From Funneliformis mosseae (Eukaryota; Glomeromycota; Glomeromycetes; Glomerales; Glomeraceae), in assembly GCA_910592005.1 (NCBI GenBank), contig CAJVPP010000891.1, positions 1-24,947 on the forward strand: a DNA stretch of 24,947 bases, read 5' to 3'. Each line of letters opens with the position of its first letter. The stretch's first letter is position 1. Position numbers and translations under genes: made by a program. Positions 1-10,842 of this stretch are shown here, piece by piece. Under the pieces are notes generated by a model that did no database searches, had not been told where the DNA came from, and worked only from the letters and a program-made list of their open reading frames with translations.

Positions 1-113
1 CTTTTGAAGTAGAAAAATTTATGTTTTAAAAAAAAAAATTTTATGAAAAACAAATCTGTTTAATTTATTAGATTCATAATTAACGTATTAATCATAGATA
101 AAATTACCTAGAT

Positions 114-1851
114 ATGGGTAAATGCAATTTTACGAAAAAGGTGCTCAAAATAATTTTAAACAACTTGAAAAATTTTTACGTTTTTTTTTTTTTTCACTTA
201 TCTAATCTTCCCCTATTTTTATTTAGTGGGATAGATTAACCGAATCAAAGTCCACAACATTATTTGCCTTAATATCAACAGTCCAGACAATTGCATTAGT
301 AATTTTACAAGCAAAAATTTTCGCTCGTAATATTGATGGGTGGTTCAATCTTCATCCAGGACCAGATGAATATACAGAAGCCGAAGTTTGCTTAAATCCG
401 GGTTCCTTCAAAGCATTTGTTTTACTTGCATTTGAAAATATTATGTTTATTTGCTTTTATGTATTTCAATTGTATTTTTCTTATAATGCGGTAATGTACC
501 TTGCTTTTATTTATTTTATTTCATTTTTGATGGTTTTTTAATGACTTTAATTGTTTTTTTTTTTAGATATTACACCAAAATACGATGCAAATTTTCACGA
601 TTGCAATATCCAATTTTTGCTACGCAGTTCTTGGAGTCGTAAGCACAATTTTTATACCGCAGTAAATTATTTCACGTTATACGAAACGCTAATCAACAAG
701 TATAAACCTCTCTCTCTCATTTAAGGTCCAATTGCTTGAAGCCCAAGAAACAAGCAACCGAGTTTTAAATGAATGCCCCACGATAGTTATGGATCCCGAA
801 TTTATGGTACATGAAGTACCACACATTATACTAATTACGATTTTAGCATGTATCACGGGATATCTATCATTCAAGTTATATAAACAATTTGGTTGGAACA
901 TTTACCAAAGAATTGGTACGGATGTTAAATTGCAATGTAAGTTATCCTATTTACGTCTCGGGGATAATCTTTGATACAATCACCATCAATCAATCACTAA
1001 TTAGACCTTTTTCCTGATCTTTAGCAATTTATAAAGCTCGTTTAATTTTTGTAATGTTATTAAAACTTGACTTATTGATGATGTTGTTATTCAGTATCTT
1101 AATTATACCTTATTATATGGTTGAATTTACTAGTTCTGGTGCCTCTTATAAAGGGGTAGTTTATATGGGTATTACTTTTTTTGCTCTAGTATTTTTATTT
1201 GAATCTGTGGCCTTTAAATCGGTAAGCAAATTACTGATGTTATTCTTAATTCATTTTGACGCTAGCTAACTTTTATCTCCTTGTTGAAATAGATTGCCAA
1301 AGAACATAAAGCCGGAATGATTGCCTTTTTATCATTTTGGATTCTTGTTATGATCACTTATGTTTGGTTTTGTTATATCGGAATTTCTTTGGTGTCCATT
1401 TATAAATGGTATATTGGTTCGATCTTTGGTAAGTTAATTAAAAAGCCTTATTCCTTGAATGACATCATTCTCAAATTCATCAACTAAACTGATTACTCGT
1501 TTTAAGGCGTTACCTGTTTACTTATGGGCGCGGTAAGTGAAAAACTTGATCACGAAGCTCAATGCTTTTTATATTTAATCTTCTAATTTTTTATCATGTA
1601 TATATATATTTTTTTTATAGTTAACCTTTGTAATTGGAATAGTGGTTATGAGAAATTTTGGAAAAGGATTAAAGGAACACCGTAAGTTGCATTCCCCCCC
1701 CCTTTTTTTATAATCATGTAAAATTTTACTTTAATATATATATTTTGTTTTTTTTTTTTGGATAGTCGATAAGATTGGATTTCAAGAGGAAGAAGCATTT
1801 GATAATAGCAATGATAAACGTGATATGGAAGTTGGTAGTCGAAGAAATTAA
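114..1851 (+). CDS. UPF0658-like Golgi multi-spanning membrane protein (copy A)
   Basis: Nine exons were modelled: 114-140, 227-490, 567-638, 726-936, 1025-1221, 1293-1428, 1507-1532, 1621-1681 and 1766-1851. All introns are GT..AG, 71-88 bp, and phases agree throughout, giving 359 residues. The product is almost entirely hydrophobic helices, about seven or eight membrane segments, with a short charged C-terminal tail. The signature around FGWNIYQRIGTD followed by LLKLDLLMMLLFS resembles the fungal UPF0658 family (Golgi membrane protein C23H3.04 type); this is from memory of the family, whose biochemical role is unknown. The start ATG at 114 opens a 27-nt first exon, chosen because the paralogue at 2107-3821 has a matching 30-nt first exon ending in the same KK and donor site. 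The gene converges on that paralogue. An AATAAA at 1942-1947 could be the poly(A) signal. The family name is moderately sure, the exon structure well supported. Confidence 0.8.
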
Positions 1852-2106
1852 TGATTGGGTTTATATGTATAAATTTATAAATTTAAAATGTTATGATAAT
1901 CTTTTTTTTTGTATTTTTAAATAATGTTATGGGAACAAAGTAATAAAGAGAATCTTTTAAATTTCATAAGTAAGAAGGTAAAACATCAAACAACATTCAA
2001 TATATGAGAGAGGAAGTGAAAAAATAAAAATGATAAAATTTTATTTAAAAAAAAAAAATTACGATAACCTTCTTTCAATCGATAAAACGTTTCCTTTGCA
2101 CCTTCG
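1852..2106. other. Convergent 3' intergenic region between the paralogues
   Basis: This 255-bp AT-rich spacer separates the stop codons of the two convergent paralogues. It holds an AATAAA at 1942-1947 usable by the plus-strand gene and a run of A at about 2047-2058. No ORF with coding features is seen. The 3' ends of the two transcripts may overlap here. Confidence 0.5.
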
Positions 2107-3821
2107 TCAAATGTTTTGATATTTTGAACCGGAAGCTTTCGGTGTTTTCTCATTCCTTTCTTTATCAACTATGGGTTTATAAAATGTGGTAAGTTTTACT
2201 TTGAAAGAATTTGGTGTCGGTTAAAAAAATTTAGCATACTCACGATATTCTTTTAACCCGCGTCCAAAACCTTTGCGAACATATACAGCAAATATGAAGG
2301 TACCCTAAACAAAAAAAAAAAAAAATTTTCATAAAGATTACCGGAAAAAAAAAATAATAGTAATAACTTACCAATGCAAACGAACAACAAATAATTCCTA
2401 AATCAAATCAAATGATTAATTAATATTTTTAAAAAAAAAGAAGAAAAAAGAAACAGTTATTACATACCAACAACGAATCCGATATACCAATAAGTCGTCA
2501 ATGATGCATTTATTACCCCATAATACAAACCAGCGAAATTTAACAAGGCAAATATCCAAAAAATTATAAACGAAGTCATCCCGGCTTTCCATTCCTTTTT
2601 GATCTAACAAAAAATCATGATCATTTTTTTTTTTTTTTTTAAAAAAAAAAAAAGGAAAGAAAAGATCATTAATTACGAAATCACTCACTGATCTATATGC
2701 TAATGCTTCAAAGAAAAATACCAAGATCAAAATAGCAGAACTAGCGAATATCAGGAATTTTTGACCCATGTTTTTATATTTATACATTATATAAAACGTT
2801 GGTAAAACTAATCCTGAAAATAATATCATGAGAAGCAAATCCAATTTTAATAGCATTACAAATATAAGTCGAGTTCTATATAATTCTACAAAAAATAAAT
2901 GAATAAATGAATAAAATTATTACATCGAGTTTAAGCGATTTTAAAAAAGGAACTTACTTTGCATTGATCTGTCAAATCCATACTTTTTATAAATTTTCCA
3001 ACCGAATCGACGATATAAATTAAATGATAAATATCCCATGACAATTCCTAATAATGACACAACTACAATGAATGATATTTCATATGTCATAATTTTCGGA
3101 TCAAATTGAAGTTCGGGACAGAGTTCTCCAAGTTTGCTATCTACATTCTTAACTTCAATCGCTTGCATCTATAAAGAAATTTTCACGCGAGAGTATTAAG
3201 AATAGCTCTGATTTTTTTAATTGATCATTCGTACACTTGTAAAAAAAAAAAAAAATAATAATAATAATAATATTTTTACAATTCCAATTAAAACGAATAC
3301 AAAATTCATCGATGTGATGGTCATAATTTGCATCGTATCCTGATGGAAGATCTAATTTAAGAAAATAGTTATCTTATTTCATATAATGGAACCGAATATT
3401 GTTAAAGACAAAAAAAAAAAAAAAAAGGTTTCCCGGACATTACCGCATTGAAACAAAAGTAAATCTGAAAAAAATAAAACAAAATGAACATCACATTTTC
3501 CAGAATTATCGTAAAAAATGAAAGGAATGGACCATTATAACAAGATTCAGTTAATTGGTTCGTTTTATTTAATTCCATTATGATATTAATACTTTCAGAA
3601 TTTCGTTCAAATATACGAAACTGAAGGTAAATTAAAACTAGAGCTTGAATTATGGAGACAAGCACGAAAAAAAACGTTGATTTTGATTCGGAAATTCTTT
3701 TCCACTATTAAAAAGTAAAAAAGCTGCAATTAATATAAAAGTGATTTACAACTTAAGTTGCAACCTTTCGATATCATCTTTATTTGCTCACCTTTTTCGC
3801 AACATTTCTTATAAAACTCAT
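2107..3821 (-). CDS. UPF0658-like Golgi multi-spanning membrane protein (copy B)
   Basis: Nine exons on the minus strand, in coding order: 3821-3792, 3704-3444, 3351-3280, 3168-2958, 2885-2689, 2603-2468, 2397-2372, 2304-2244 and 2168-2107. Introns are 67-111 bp and phases agree, giving 351 residues. Exons 3 to 8 have the same lengths as those of copy A (72, 211, 197, 136, 26, 61 nt). Shared features are the SESKST start of exon 2, the HQ-TMQI segment, the FGWKIYKKYGFD signature and LLKLDLLLMILFS. There are about seven or eight membrane helices. The C-terminal tail differs from copy A and is shorter. A TATATA stretch at 3892-3897 lies about 70 bp upstream of the ATG. Intron 5 contains a T17A13 palindrome (2624-2653). 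Function is unknown beyond a likely endomembrane location. Confidence 0.8.
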
Positions 3822-4524
3822 GATTAAAAAAAAATCTTTCGAAATTTATAAAGCGTATGTAGAACGAGAATTCTTAACAGCAAATCAAGGGTATATATGT
3901 GCTGACAACACGTAAAGTACTTGTTTCCAATTTACTAATTCATCATTCCCGTTATTATTAAAATTGTAAAAGCCATCTTTAAAAAATGAAATCTCATTTA
4001 ACCCGGTTTCGAACGTGTTTATACGAAATATTCAGATTACGGGAGCAATCTATGATTTGGACATTTTATTATTTTTATTGATCTCCTTTATCTTGTTGTT
4101 CCATTTTTAAATGATTACGTTTTAATCATCGAAAAACGATTTCCGTCTTACGTTCCCCGCGATGTGCCTCTTACTAAAAAATTTTCTTTTATGAAATAAT
4201 AATTAACTACCCATTTTATTGTATCAATATTAGTCTAAAAATCTATTTTGGTTATCGTATTCATGTTGGCAAACAATATTTATGAACACAATTTGGGTAT
4301 AAATTGTGGCTTATGCTTATAATAAATAATAATCAATGAATTTTGTAATATTTTATGTTAATGTATATATAATTGTTTATGTATATATTCTTTTTTTTTT
4401 GATAATCTAATGTGTATATAATAACTAATAAACTAGTATATAATAAATAAAAGTACTTTTGGTGATTAAAAGAAATAAAATAAAACCTATCATTAATTTT
4501 TTTTTTCTAAAGATTATATAAAAA
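3822..4524. other. Intergenic region, no gene seen
   Basis: About 700 bp between the start of the minus-strand membrane protein and the 3' end of the minus-strand hydrolase. The right half (about 4300-4510) is very AT-rich and is probably the hydrolase 3' UTR and terminator; the left part would be the promoter of the membrane protein. Nothing coding was recognised on either strand. Confidence 0.5.
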
Positions 4525-6055
4525 TTATTCTTTGGGTATCGATTTCTTGATATTACTTTCACCAAACAAGAATTTGCCCATACTCTTGATGGTATTCTCA
4601 TAAGCGCGATCTCTACTTAATAATTTGGACATTGCATAATCATGGAAATTGGTATCCTCTATAACGTATTCAACCTTCACTTCTTTCACCATTAATTTTT
4701 CTACAAATAATGTAATATCGTCTAAGAAGACTTCATAACCACCAACGCAAGCCCACACTCTGGGCAATTCTGAAAGTTGATTTTCAAATAGAGGTGAAAT
4801 CATTGGACAAGTTGGAAGTAGATTTGAGTCACCTAAATATGCATCTACGCAACTATGTAACCAGGTCGTATCTATTGTATCGTAAGAAGCATTGTTACGG
4901 TATGATTTCGTATTTGTTACGGCCTAAGACATTAATCAGAGAGAATGAAAGAATTTTAATAAAAGCAAGAAAGATGAGGGGATAAATAGATAGATATATT
5001 ATAGCTTACGGATAAGAACGGAGATATAAGGAGAAGAGCGGAAGGCGGTTTTTCAATCGAATAACTGTATGATTGGTTAATAAGTTGTAAGGCACTTACT
5101 AGAGCCAAATTTCCACCCGCACTATCACCAGCTAAGAAATAAATAATTTATTTAAAAATCAAAATTAATAAAAATAACAAATAAAAAAAAAAAAAAAGGT
5201 TGGACATACCAAAAATGATTTTAGATGGACTAATTCCTTTCACGTCGACAAGCCATTGATAGCATAACAACATACTTTCCCTAGCAACCGGGATCGAATT
5301 CTCGGGCGATAATCCTGATAAACAAGTTTGATTTGATAAATCCCCATTATAAATACTTTATAACATAAAAAAAGATATAATTAGCTTACCATATTCTAGA
5401 GACAAGATGTGAGTATTGACACCATGATTTATCTTCCACCCCTTAATCCAATCGACAAATGTAACCAAAGTTGTCAATGCGCCACCGCAAACATAGCCCC
5501 CGCCTATTTTTATTAAAAGGAATAATCGTCAGTACTACATACAAAATGGCGCAGAAAATCCTGCATCAAGAACTTTTTTCCCTTGATCACCTTACTCACC
5601 ATGAGCGTATAAGATAACCGAATCAGCGTCTTTTCCAATTTCAGAATTTTCAACATCATCGGCGATTAGGTAACCCTCCCATCCATCTTGTTCGTTCGTC
5701 GTTTCCAATTTCTTTACCCAACGTTTTTGTTGTTTTTCCTGATAGAGACCATAAACAACCTGTTCAAAAGTTGCAGCGGAATTAACCACGATCCTTAATA
5801 GCCAAGTTGGAAGATAAGTTGTGATGGTCCTTATAATGACGGCAACTAACCGTTGAAATAAAGTTGGTGATTTGTGGTCTTTTATAATGAAAAGAGATAC
5901 GAAACATGCGAGAAATACTAGTGGAATCTTGAATGCTATAAATGTAAAACGGTAGGTAATTAATTAGTAAAGGGACGGACGAATTAAATTCAATGATAAT
6001 TTGATGCTTTACCCAAGATGAAGGCACAACAAAACACGGCCAGGATTGAATTCAT
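4525..6055 (-). CDS. Membrane-anchored HSL-type alpha/beta hydrolase (esterase/deacetylase)
   Basis: Six exons on the minus strand: 6055-6013, 5935-5600, 5503-5390, 5314-5210, 5131-5010 and 4923-4525, with 75-96 bp GT..AG introns, total 372 residues. Residues 1-35 form a hydrophobic N-terminal segment with a second hydrophobic stretch near 45-65, suggesting ER-membrane anchoring. HGGG at 126-129 is the oxyanion-hole motif of the hormone-sensitive-lipase family; EYGLSPEN follows near 163-170; GDSAGGN carries the nucleophile Ser203; GGYEVFLDD near 301-309 gives the acid residue, with Glu304 where many relatives have Asp; His334 in NFHDYA is the catalytic histidine. Relatives include arylacetamide deacetylase and yeast steryl acetyl hydrolase, so the substrate may be an acetylated sterol or short-chain ester, but this cannot be told from sequence alone. 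The triad is complete, so the enzyme is probably active. Confidence 0.87.
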
Positions 6056-6265
6056 AATATCAGAAAATTTTTTCATTTTTTCACTATTTCTGAAAAGGCA
6101 ATTAAAATATTTTAATGAACGTGAAAAAAAAAAAAAACTCGAAATAAACAACCATATCATATATTTATATCTAAAAATTAATTTATATTATAAAAATTTT
6201 ATTAAATTAAAAATATATTTTTTTTTTCAATGGAAATCTGCGTGAGTGCGGATTTTGTGAAGCTG

Positions 6266-6400
6266 TCATTTTTTCATTCTGCGCATCATATGAAAAATCC
6301 TACCATTAAGCATTTCATCCCACATGTGCAAATAACCAATGATATGAGAAGCGATCCTTTTGGGCAAAAAGATATCGTCATTATCTCCTTGAAATCCCAT
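6266..6400 (-). pseudogene. Short ORF with F-box-like start motif, possible gene fragment
   Basis: A 44-codon ATG-to-TGA frame. It contains LPKRIASHIIGYL near residues 13-25, which fits the LPxxIxxxIxxYL spacing of an F-box helix, then a basic tail ending in MKK. An AG (ttttaacag) sits just before the ATG and could be an acceptor, but no upstream exon was found. Base composition is richer in G+C than its surroundings. It may be a remnant of an F-box gene, an independent small protein, or chance. Confidence 0.25.
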
Positions 6401-6621
6401 GTCTGTTAAAAATTTGGAGATATAATAATAAAAGATCTACAACAAAAGAGAATGGGTTTACGTTTAATTTTGTTGGTGATCGAAACAAATTTTTCGAAAT
6501 GTATTACGAAAATTAAATAATGAAAAGTTATTCAGTAGAACAAAACGAGTTTGGCGTACCTTAATATATTAAACGCATTGATATTATCGACACGTTTAAT
6601 ATTCCGCATAATAAAACCTGT

Positions 6622-6804
6622 TTGCAATTAAATACCTTGTCTGGTCTGTTCCCTTTGTTTGAGCGCGAAAAAAACGAAATTGTGAAACGTGTTTCATCTT
6701 TTTTTAAAAGATTACCATTCCAGATTATACAAATCATCTTTCATGTGTTAACCGGTATAAAGAAATTCAGGGAATTCAGGGACCTTATTGTCAAAGAATT
6801 TTAA
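6622..6804 (+). pseudogene. Open frame with F-box-like segment, possible fragment
   Basis: The frame is open for about 60 codons but starts only at TTG, with no ATG, so it is not a complete gene. Its second half reads LPFQIIQIIFHVL followed by KKFREFRDLIVKEF, which fits the spacing of an F-box (LPxEIxxxIFxxL...RxxxKxF). It stops at TAA 6802-6804. No continuing leucine-rich part follows in the same frame. It may be the decayed N-terminus of an F-box gene; a chance match cannot be excluded. Confidence 0.25.
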
Positions 6805-7026
6805 AGTAAACAAATCATTTTAAGGATCCTTATTTATTTTTACCATTTTGGTAAAATTAAGCCGGCCCTTTGATTTTTTACTCGATCCGGAAATAAATAT
6901 GGTAGATGATTAACAGAGCAAATAAAAAAAAATAATTCCCCAATAATATTTCGAAAATCAATTCAAAAACCGTAGTATAATCCGTAAGTCTTGAAAAAAA
7001 TAATTATTTATTTTATCTATACATTT

Positions 7027-7055
<29 letters not shown>

Positions 7056-7058
<3 letters not shown>

Positions 7059-7263
7059 CTTTTTTTCACATAAAATTTCCAGTCTTAGCAAAATGTCCTA
7101 ATAGTATTTCAATGAAAATTAAAAAAGAAAATACTTTATAAAGTTGGTTATTTACCAGAGGAAGAATTAAGTCCGCTGCGTTAAAAATTCCTTCCTCCAA
7201 AGTAATTCCTTTAATTAGATGAGCAACTTTAAAAAATTTCTTATCATTTAAGGACTTTGACAT
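7056..7263 (-). CDS. Hypothetical small protein, two exons
   Basis: Exon 1 (7263-7156, 36 codons) starts at an ATG and ends at a GTAAAT donor; exon 2 (7097-7056, 14 codons with stop) follows an ATTAG acceptor in phase 0. The product is 49 residues, with basic and amphipathic parts and no recognised domain. Read through without splicing, the frame gives 65 residues ending in a hydrophobic stretch. No family is recognised. The only support is intact splice signals and phase. Confidence 0.25.
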
Positions 7264-7538
7264 TTTATCATTAAACCGTTAATAATTATAAAACGATTAT
7301 TTCAACTATTGAAACACAATTTTGGCATTATAAATAAAGTTTATGTTGCACCATTTCCTTAAATGGATAATTGTTTTGCATTTTGAATTCCTGCGACAAA
7401 ACATAATATTGTTAAATCATCATCAAAACGAAGATTGAAATTCTTAATTAATAACCCAAGGCATAGTGATGTGAGAAAATAGAAAGAAATTATACGATTG
7501 CAGAGCAAATTTTAGCGGCAAGATTGATAGATTGACAG

Positions 7539-7727
7539 ATGACTTTATCGGAGAAAGTTATTAAAAAGCAAAATTTTTCAAATTTAAATCTTCTGGAGGA
7601 ACTTTTACCCAAGATAATCTTTGATTACTTTCAATTATCGGACTTTCAAATTTTATTACGAGAACTGTTCAAAATTACTTTAGAAGAAATAATTATAAAT
7701 TCATTAACAGAAGTTAATCCGTATTGA
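7539..7727 (+). CDS. Hypothetical 62-residue protein
   Basis: An ATG-to-TGA frame lying head-to-head with the small minus-strand ORF at 7056-7263. The sequence is acidic and leucine/isoleucine rich, probably helical, with LPKIIFDYFQL near residues 23-33 that loosely recalls an F-box. No membrane segment or known motif is certain. It could equally be a fragment of a decayed F-box gene, since F-box-like pieces lie on both sides. Confidence 0.25.
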   Translation: MTLSEKVIKKQNFSNLNLLEELLPKIIFDYFQLSDFQILLRELFKITLEEIIINSLTEVNPY

Positions 7728-9823
7728 TTATCTTCATCTTTTTCACATGGAAATAAAAGATTCCCAATTTTCGGCACAATTCCATTTTAGTAGCAACTCT
7801 GATTGAGAAATTTGATAGTGTGCTTATCATATTGACTCCATTGTTTTAGAACCTGAGATATTTTTGAATTATTGAAAACATTGTGGGGTAGCTTTGCAGG
7901 TATATACTTGCAGGAATTCAATGCACCGCATGATTATTGAATTCATTGTGCAACTTATCATCTGGGGAAGCAATAAGTTAATATCAAATTTAGATATGAA
8001 TAAATATCCGTTGTATCAGAATGTAATCTGTCGTTTCGTTATGTTATCCTCAGTTTCGAATAGAATTTGAATTTGAAATCTGTCCTTTAATAAAATTCTA
8101 CATTATTAATGAATTCAAACGTATTTGTAAATTCGAGTAATTTAATAGTCATTTTCATATAAGATTACTTGAAATTTGAAAAAAAAATGAATTATACACG
8201 TAAATAAATGAATATTTCTGTTTTTTTTTTATTAATTTTTAGTTATTATATTCTTTGCATTTGAGATGATTACCCTTACATTGCACGTTATATTTAAGAA
8301 TTTGTTTTTGGTATAAGATGTTCATTTGCAAGGAAAAGTTTTGGATTAGAAATCCGGGACATGACTGTAACAGTTAGGTAAAATTTCCAATCTTATTGAT
8401 GTCAATTATTTATCCAGAATTGGCATTGCGCGGTTTCATATTTTAGATTTGGCAAATATTTCGTTTTAAAGTTATTATTATTGTGAATTTTAAACAAATT
8501 CATTCTTTATTATATAATCCAAAGAATAATCTGTTTCTTTATAATATTATAATTGATAACTAATCATCAGTTGAATTACTACTCTATCTAAATTGTTAAA
8601 AAAGATCAGCCTCATTTAAGACACTTAATAAATTAATCAATGTATTTTTTTTTTTAACGAAAAGTTTGGTTCATATATTTTGTAATGGATATATCATAAT
8701 TTAAATATACAATAATAATTTAATAATTTTTTATACGGATTTTGTTAGGAATAAAGCTTTCAACATCGGAATGAACTGTAATTCACACAAATTGTTAAAA
8801 GTTAATTTTATTGGATTAAATAAATCGAGGTATTAAACAATATGTAACCTTGTTACGTAGAAGTATCAACCAAAATTTAGCTGCTATATGTTTTTAAAAT
8901 TAAAATTCTGGCAGGGATTAAAATCCTTATTTTAACGAACATGAAAATACCGTATACATTATAGAATCAATGTTGGAAGTGATCCAACCAGAAAATCTAG
9001 AAATTTTAACTCTAGAAATTCTGCGGAACCCTCTCGCAATAATTGCTTGCAATTGAGAACACTTTCATTAAAAAAAGTGTTTGAAAAAGGTCAGTAAAAC
9101 CGAATAAGTATTTTGGCATTTCTATAACTAAAAAAGAGTCTGTCTTCGCAAAGGAAGAAAAGAAAGAGGCCTTTCAATACAATAAGGACGTTTAATAGTC
9201 CTCAGAAGGATAAACGCCATGCCGTTAGATTGTTAGGTTTCAAAATGCTTATCAAATTAAGTAGCCTATGGGTCTTTTTCAACAAATATTAGAATATATT
9301 ATTTTTGCAGTTGTGAAGCGATCGAATGTGTCATGTGATTTTTCGTTACAGGCGTTATTTTTTTAAAGTCGCTTAAAAAACTTATCTCTAATATATATAA
9401 ATTGACCCTATTTTTTTTTTTCCTGTCGAAAATAATAAGTATTAAAAAATTAATATGAACAATAGAATAAAATATTAATTAAAAGTAACAATATACCAAT
9501 TAAACATTAATTTTTGGTGCAAAAAGAGTGTAACAACCTCCCGATCTACTATTTCGAATGAACCTTCAAATATTTTGAATTTCAATTTTAAATCCAAACA
9601 AAAAAAAAGAAAAATTTTTCTAACCTGAACAAATTATTATTGACGAAAGAATTAAAAAAAAGTTCTCTCCAAATTAAATAAATATAATGTCGATGAAGAT
9701 TCATTATGGATTGATTTTGCAGCTTATTTTCTGCCTTCTGCATAAATAGCAACAGCATTTCTGCGGCCAATATATAGACGCGACAAATGTCTATCATGAC
9801 ACTAAAAAATAAACTATACAAAT
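7728..9823. other. Long AT-rich gene-poor stretch with decayed sequence
   Basis: About 2.1 kb without an intact gene. Codons are broken everywhere. A leucine-rich, F-box-protein-like piece is legible around 8920-9105 on the plus strand (listed separately). The rest is low-complexity AT-rich DNA in which no tRNA, rRNA or repeat unit was recognised. Confidence 0.4.
8920..9105 (+). pseudogene. Decayed F-box/LRR-like gene fragment
   Basis: One frame reads a leucine-rich segment with ENLEILTLEIL and NPLAIIACN up to a TGA at 9054-9056; shifting frame just there continues as LQLRTLSLKKVFEKG until the next stop near 9097. The pattern NLxxLxL...CxxLRTLSLK is typical of leucine-rich segments in fungal F-box proteins, such as the intact one at 10996-12663. 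The frameshift and stops mark it as dead. Upstream, around 8780-8830, another broken leucine-rich piece may belong to it. Limits are approximate. Confidence 0.3.
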
Positions 9824-10021
9824 ATGAATACAATAATTGCGTCATCATCGTCGAGAAAGTTCGATTCGTTGATTCGTGCATTTTATTTACCATGTAAACT
9901 TCCAGGGCATCGGAAACGGGAAGAACGATCACGTGACTCGACAAATATCTCGGTAAGACTACCCACTCCAAACTTAGCAACGACTTCTAATTCGATTCTT
10001 CCCTTTTCATGGCATATGTAA
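9824..10021 (+). CDS. Hypothetical small ORF in a GC-richer island
   Basis: A 65-residue ATG-to-TAA frame, rich in Ser, Arg and Lys, without recognised domain. The segment is clearly richer in G+C than the DNA on both sides. A GTAAGA donor-like site occurs inside it at about 9953. The opposite strand is also open over part of this island in a coding-like frame ending at a CATG|GTAAAT donor-like site, so the coding strand, if any, is undecided. It includes the palindrome ATCACGTGAC (9929-9938). Confidence 0.2.
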   Translation: MNTIIASSSSRKFDSLIRAFYLPCKLPGHRKREERSRDSTNISVRLPTPNLATTSNSILPFSWHM

Positions 10022-10794
10022 TTTTTAGAATTTTCATAAAATATATAAATATATACAGTATATATATATCTCTACACAGTATAATAAATTTCAGATATAT
10101 TTACAATTATTTTACCCATGAAGCGTAGGATGCACACTTATTCCATAACCTCCTTAGTAGTTATATAGCACGAATTTATATTCCATCAGAAATTATAAGT
10201 TTTTTAAAGAATTAGAATTAATGTTACGCAATTAACATTCAAAAGATGGAAAATTAGGAATAAGATATAACAAATTTCAAAAGTATAAAAAAAAGTAAAA
10301 TCAAAACAAGTCTTCATGAAATTACCAACACGACCTTAAGTAATTCCCATGGATTGCTCACTTAATGTAGCCATTAGATTTTATTTAAAGATCATATTTG
10401 GCGTTGCAAGTAAGTTTTTCATAAAAAAAAAAGAGTGGAAAAAAAAAGAAATCTTGGCGAATTTCACGTGTGAAGGAATTAAAATTTTTGATTTTTGCAA
10501 AGATCTTTAAGATACAAAAAAGGATTTATCAATGGCCTATTAAATTTTTATATATATACTGTTTATAAAATATATATATATTTATTTAATGAAAAGGAAC
10601 CAATAAAAATGAAGAAAAAAAATCAATCGTTCGAGTACTGAATTTTTATTATTCTGACTATTTTGATTTATATAATGAATTGTATATCAGATTTACATTT
10701 ATGTACAAAATAATTTATTATAGATATTATAATGAGAACGGTTATCATTAACGTCCATCAATAAAAATATTAGGAACCTCCATATTTTTTTCTC

Positions 10795-10842
<48 letters not shown>

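Larger units (their letters stand above)
6056..7055. other. Gene-poor region upstream of the hydrolase
   Basis: About 1 kb of AT-rich DNA. The part next to 6055 should hold the hydrolase promoter. Within it are only short open frames: a 44-codon one on the minus strand (6266-6400) and a plus-strand open frame at about 6622-6804, both listed separately. A(17-18) tract near 7027-7044. No RNA gene recognised. Confidence 0.45.

Noticed and set aside
9588..9980. 130-codon open frame on the minus strand
   Set aside because: It starts only at TTG, its end runs through a poly-A-encoded Phe tract and it shows no domain; only its right part overlaps the GC-richer island discussed separately.
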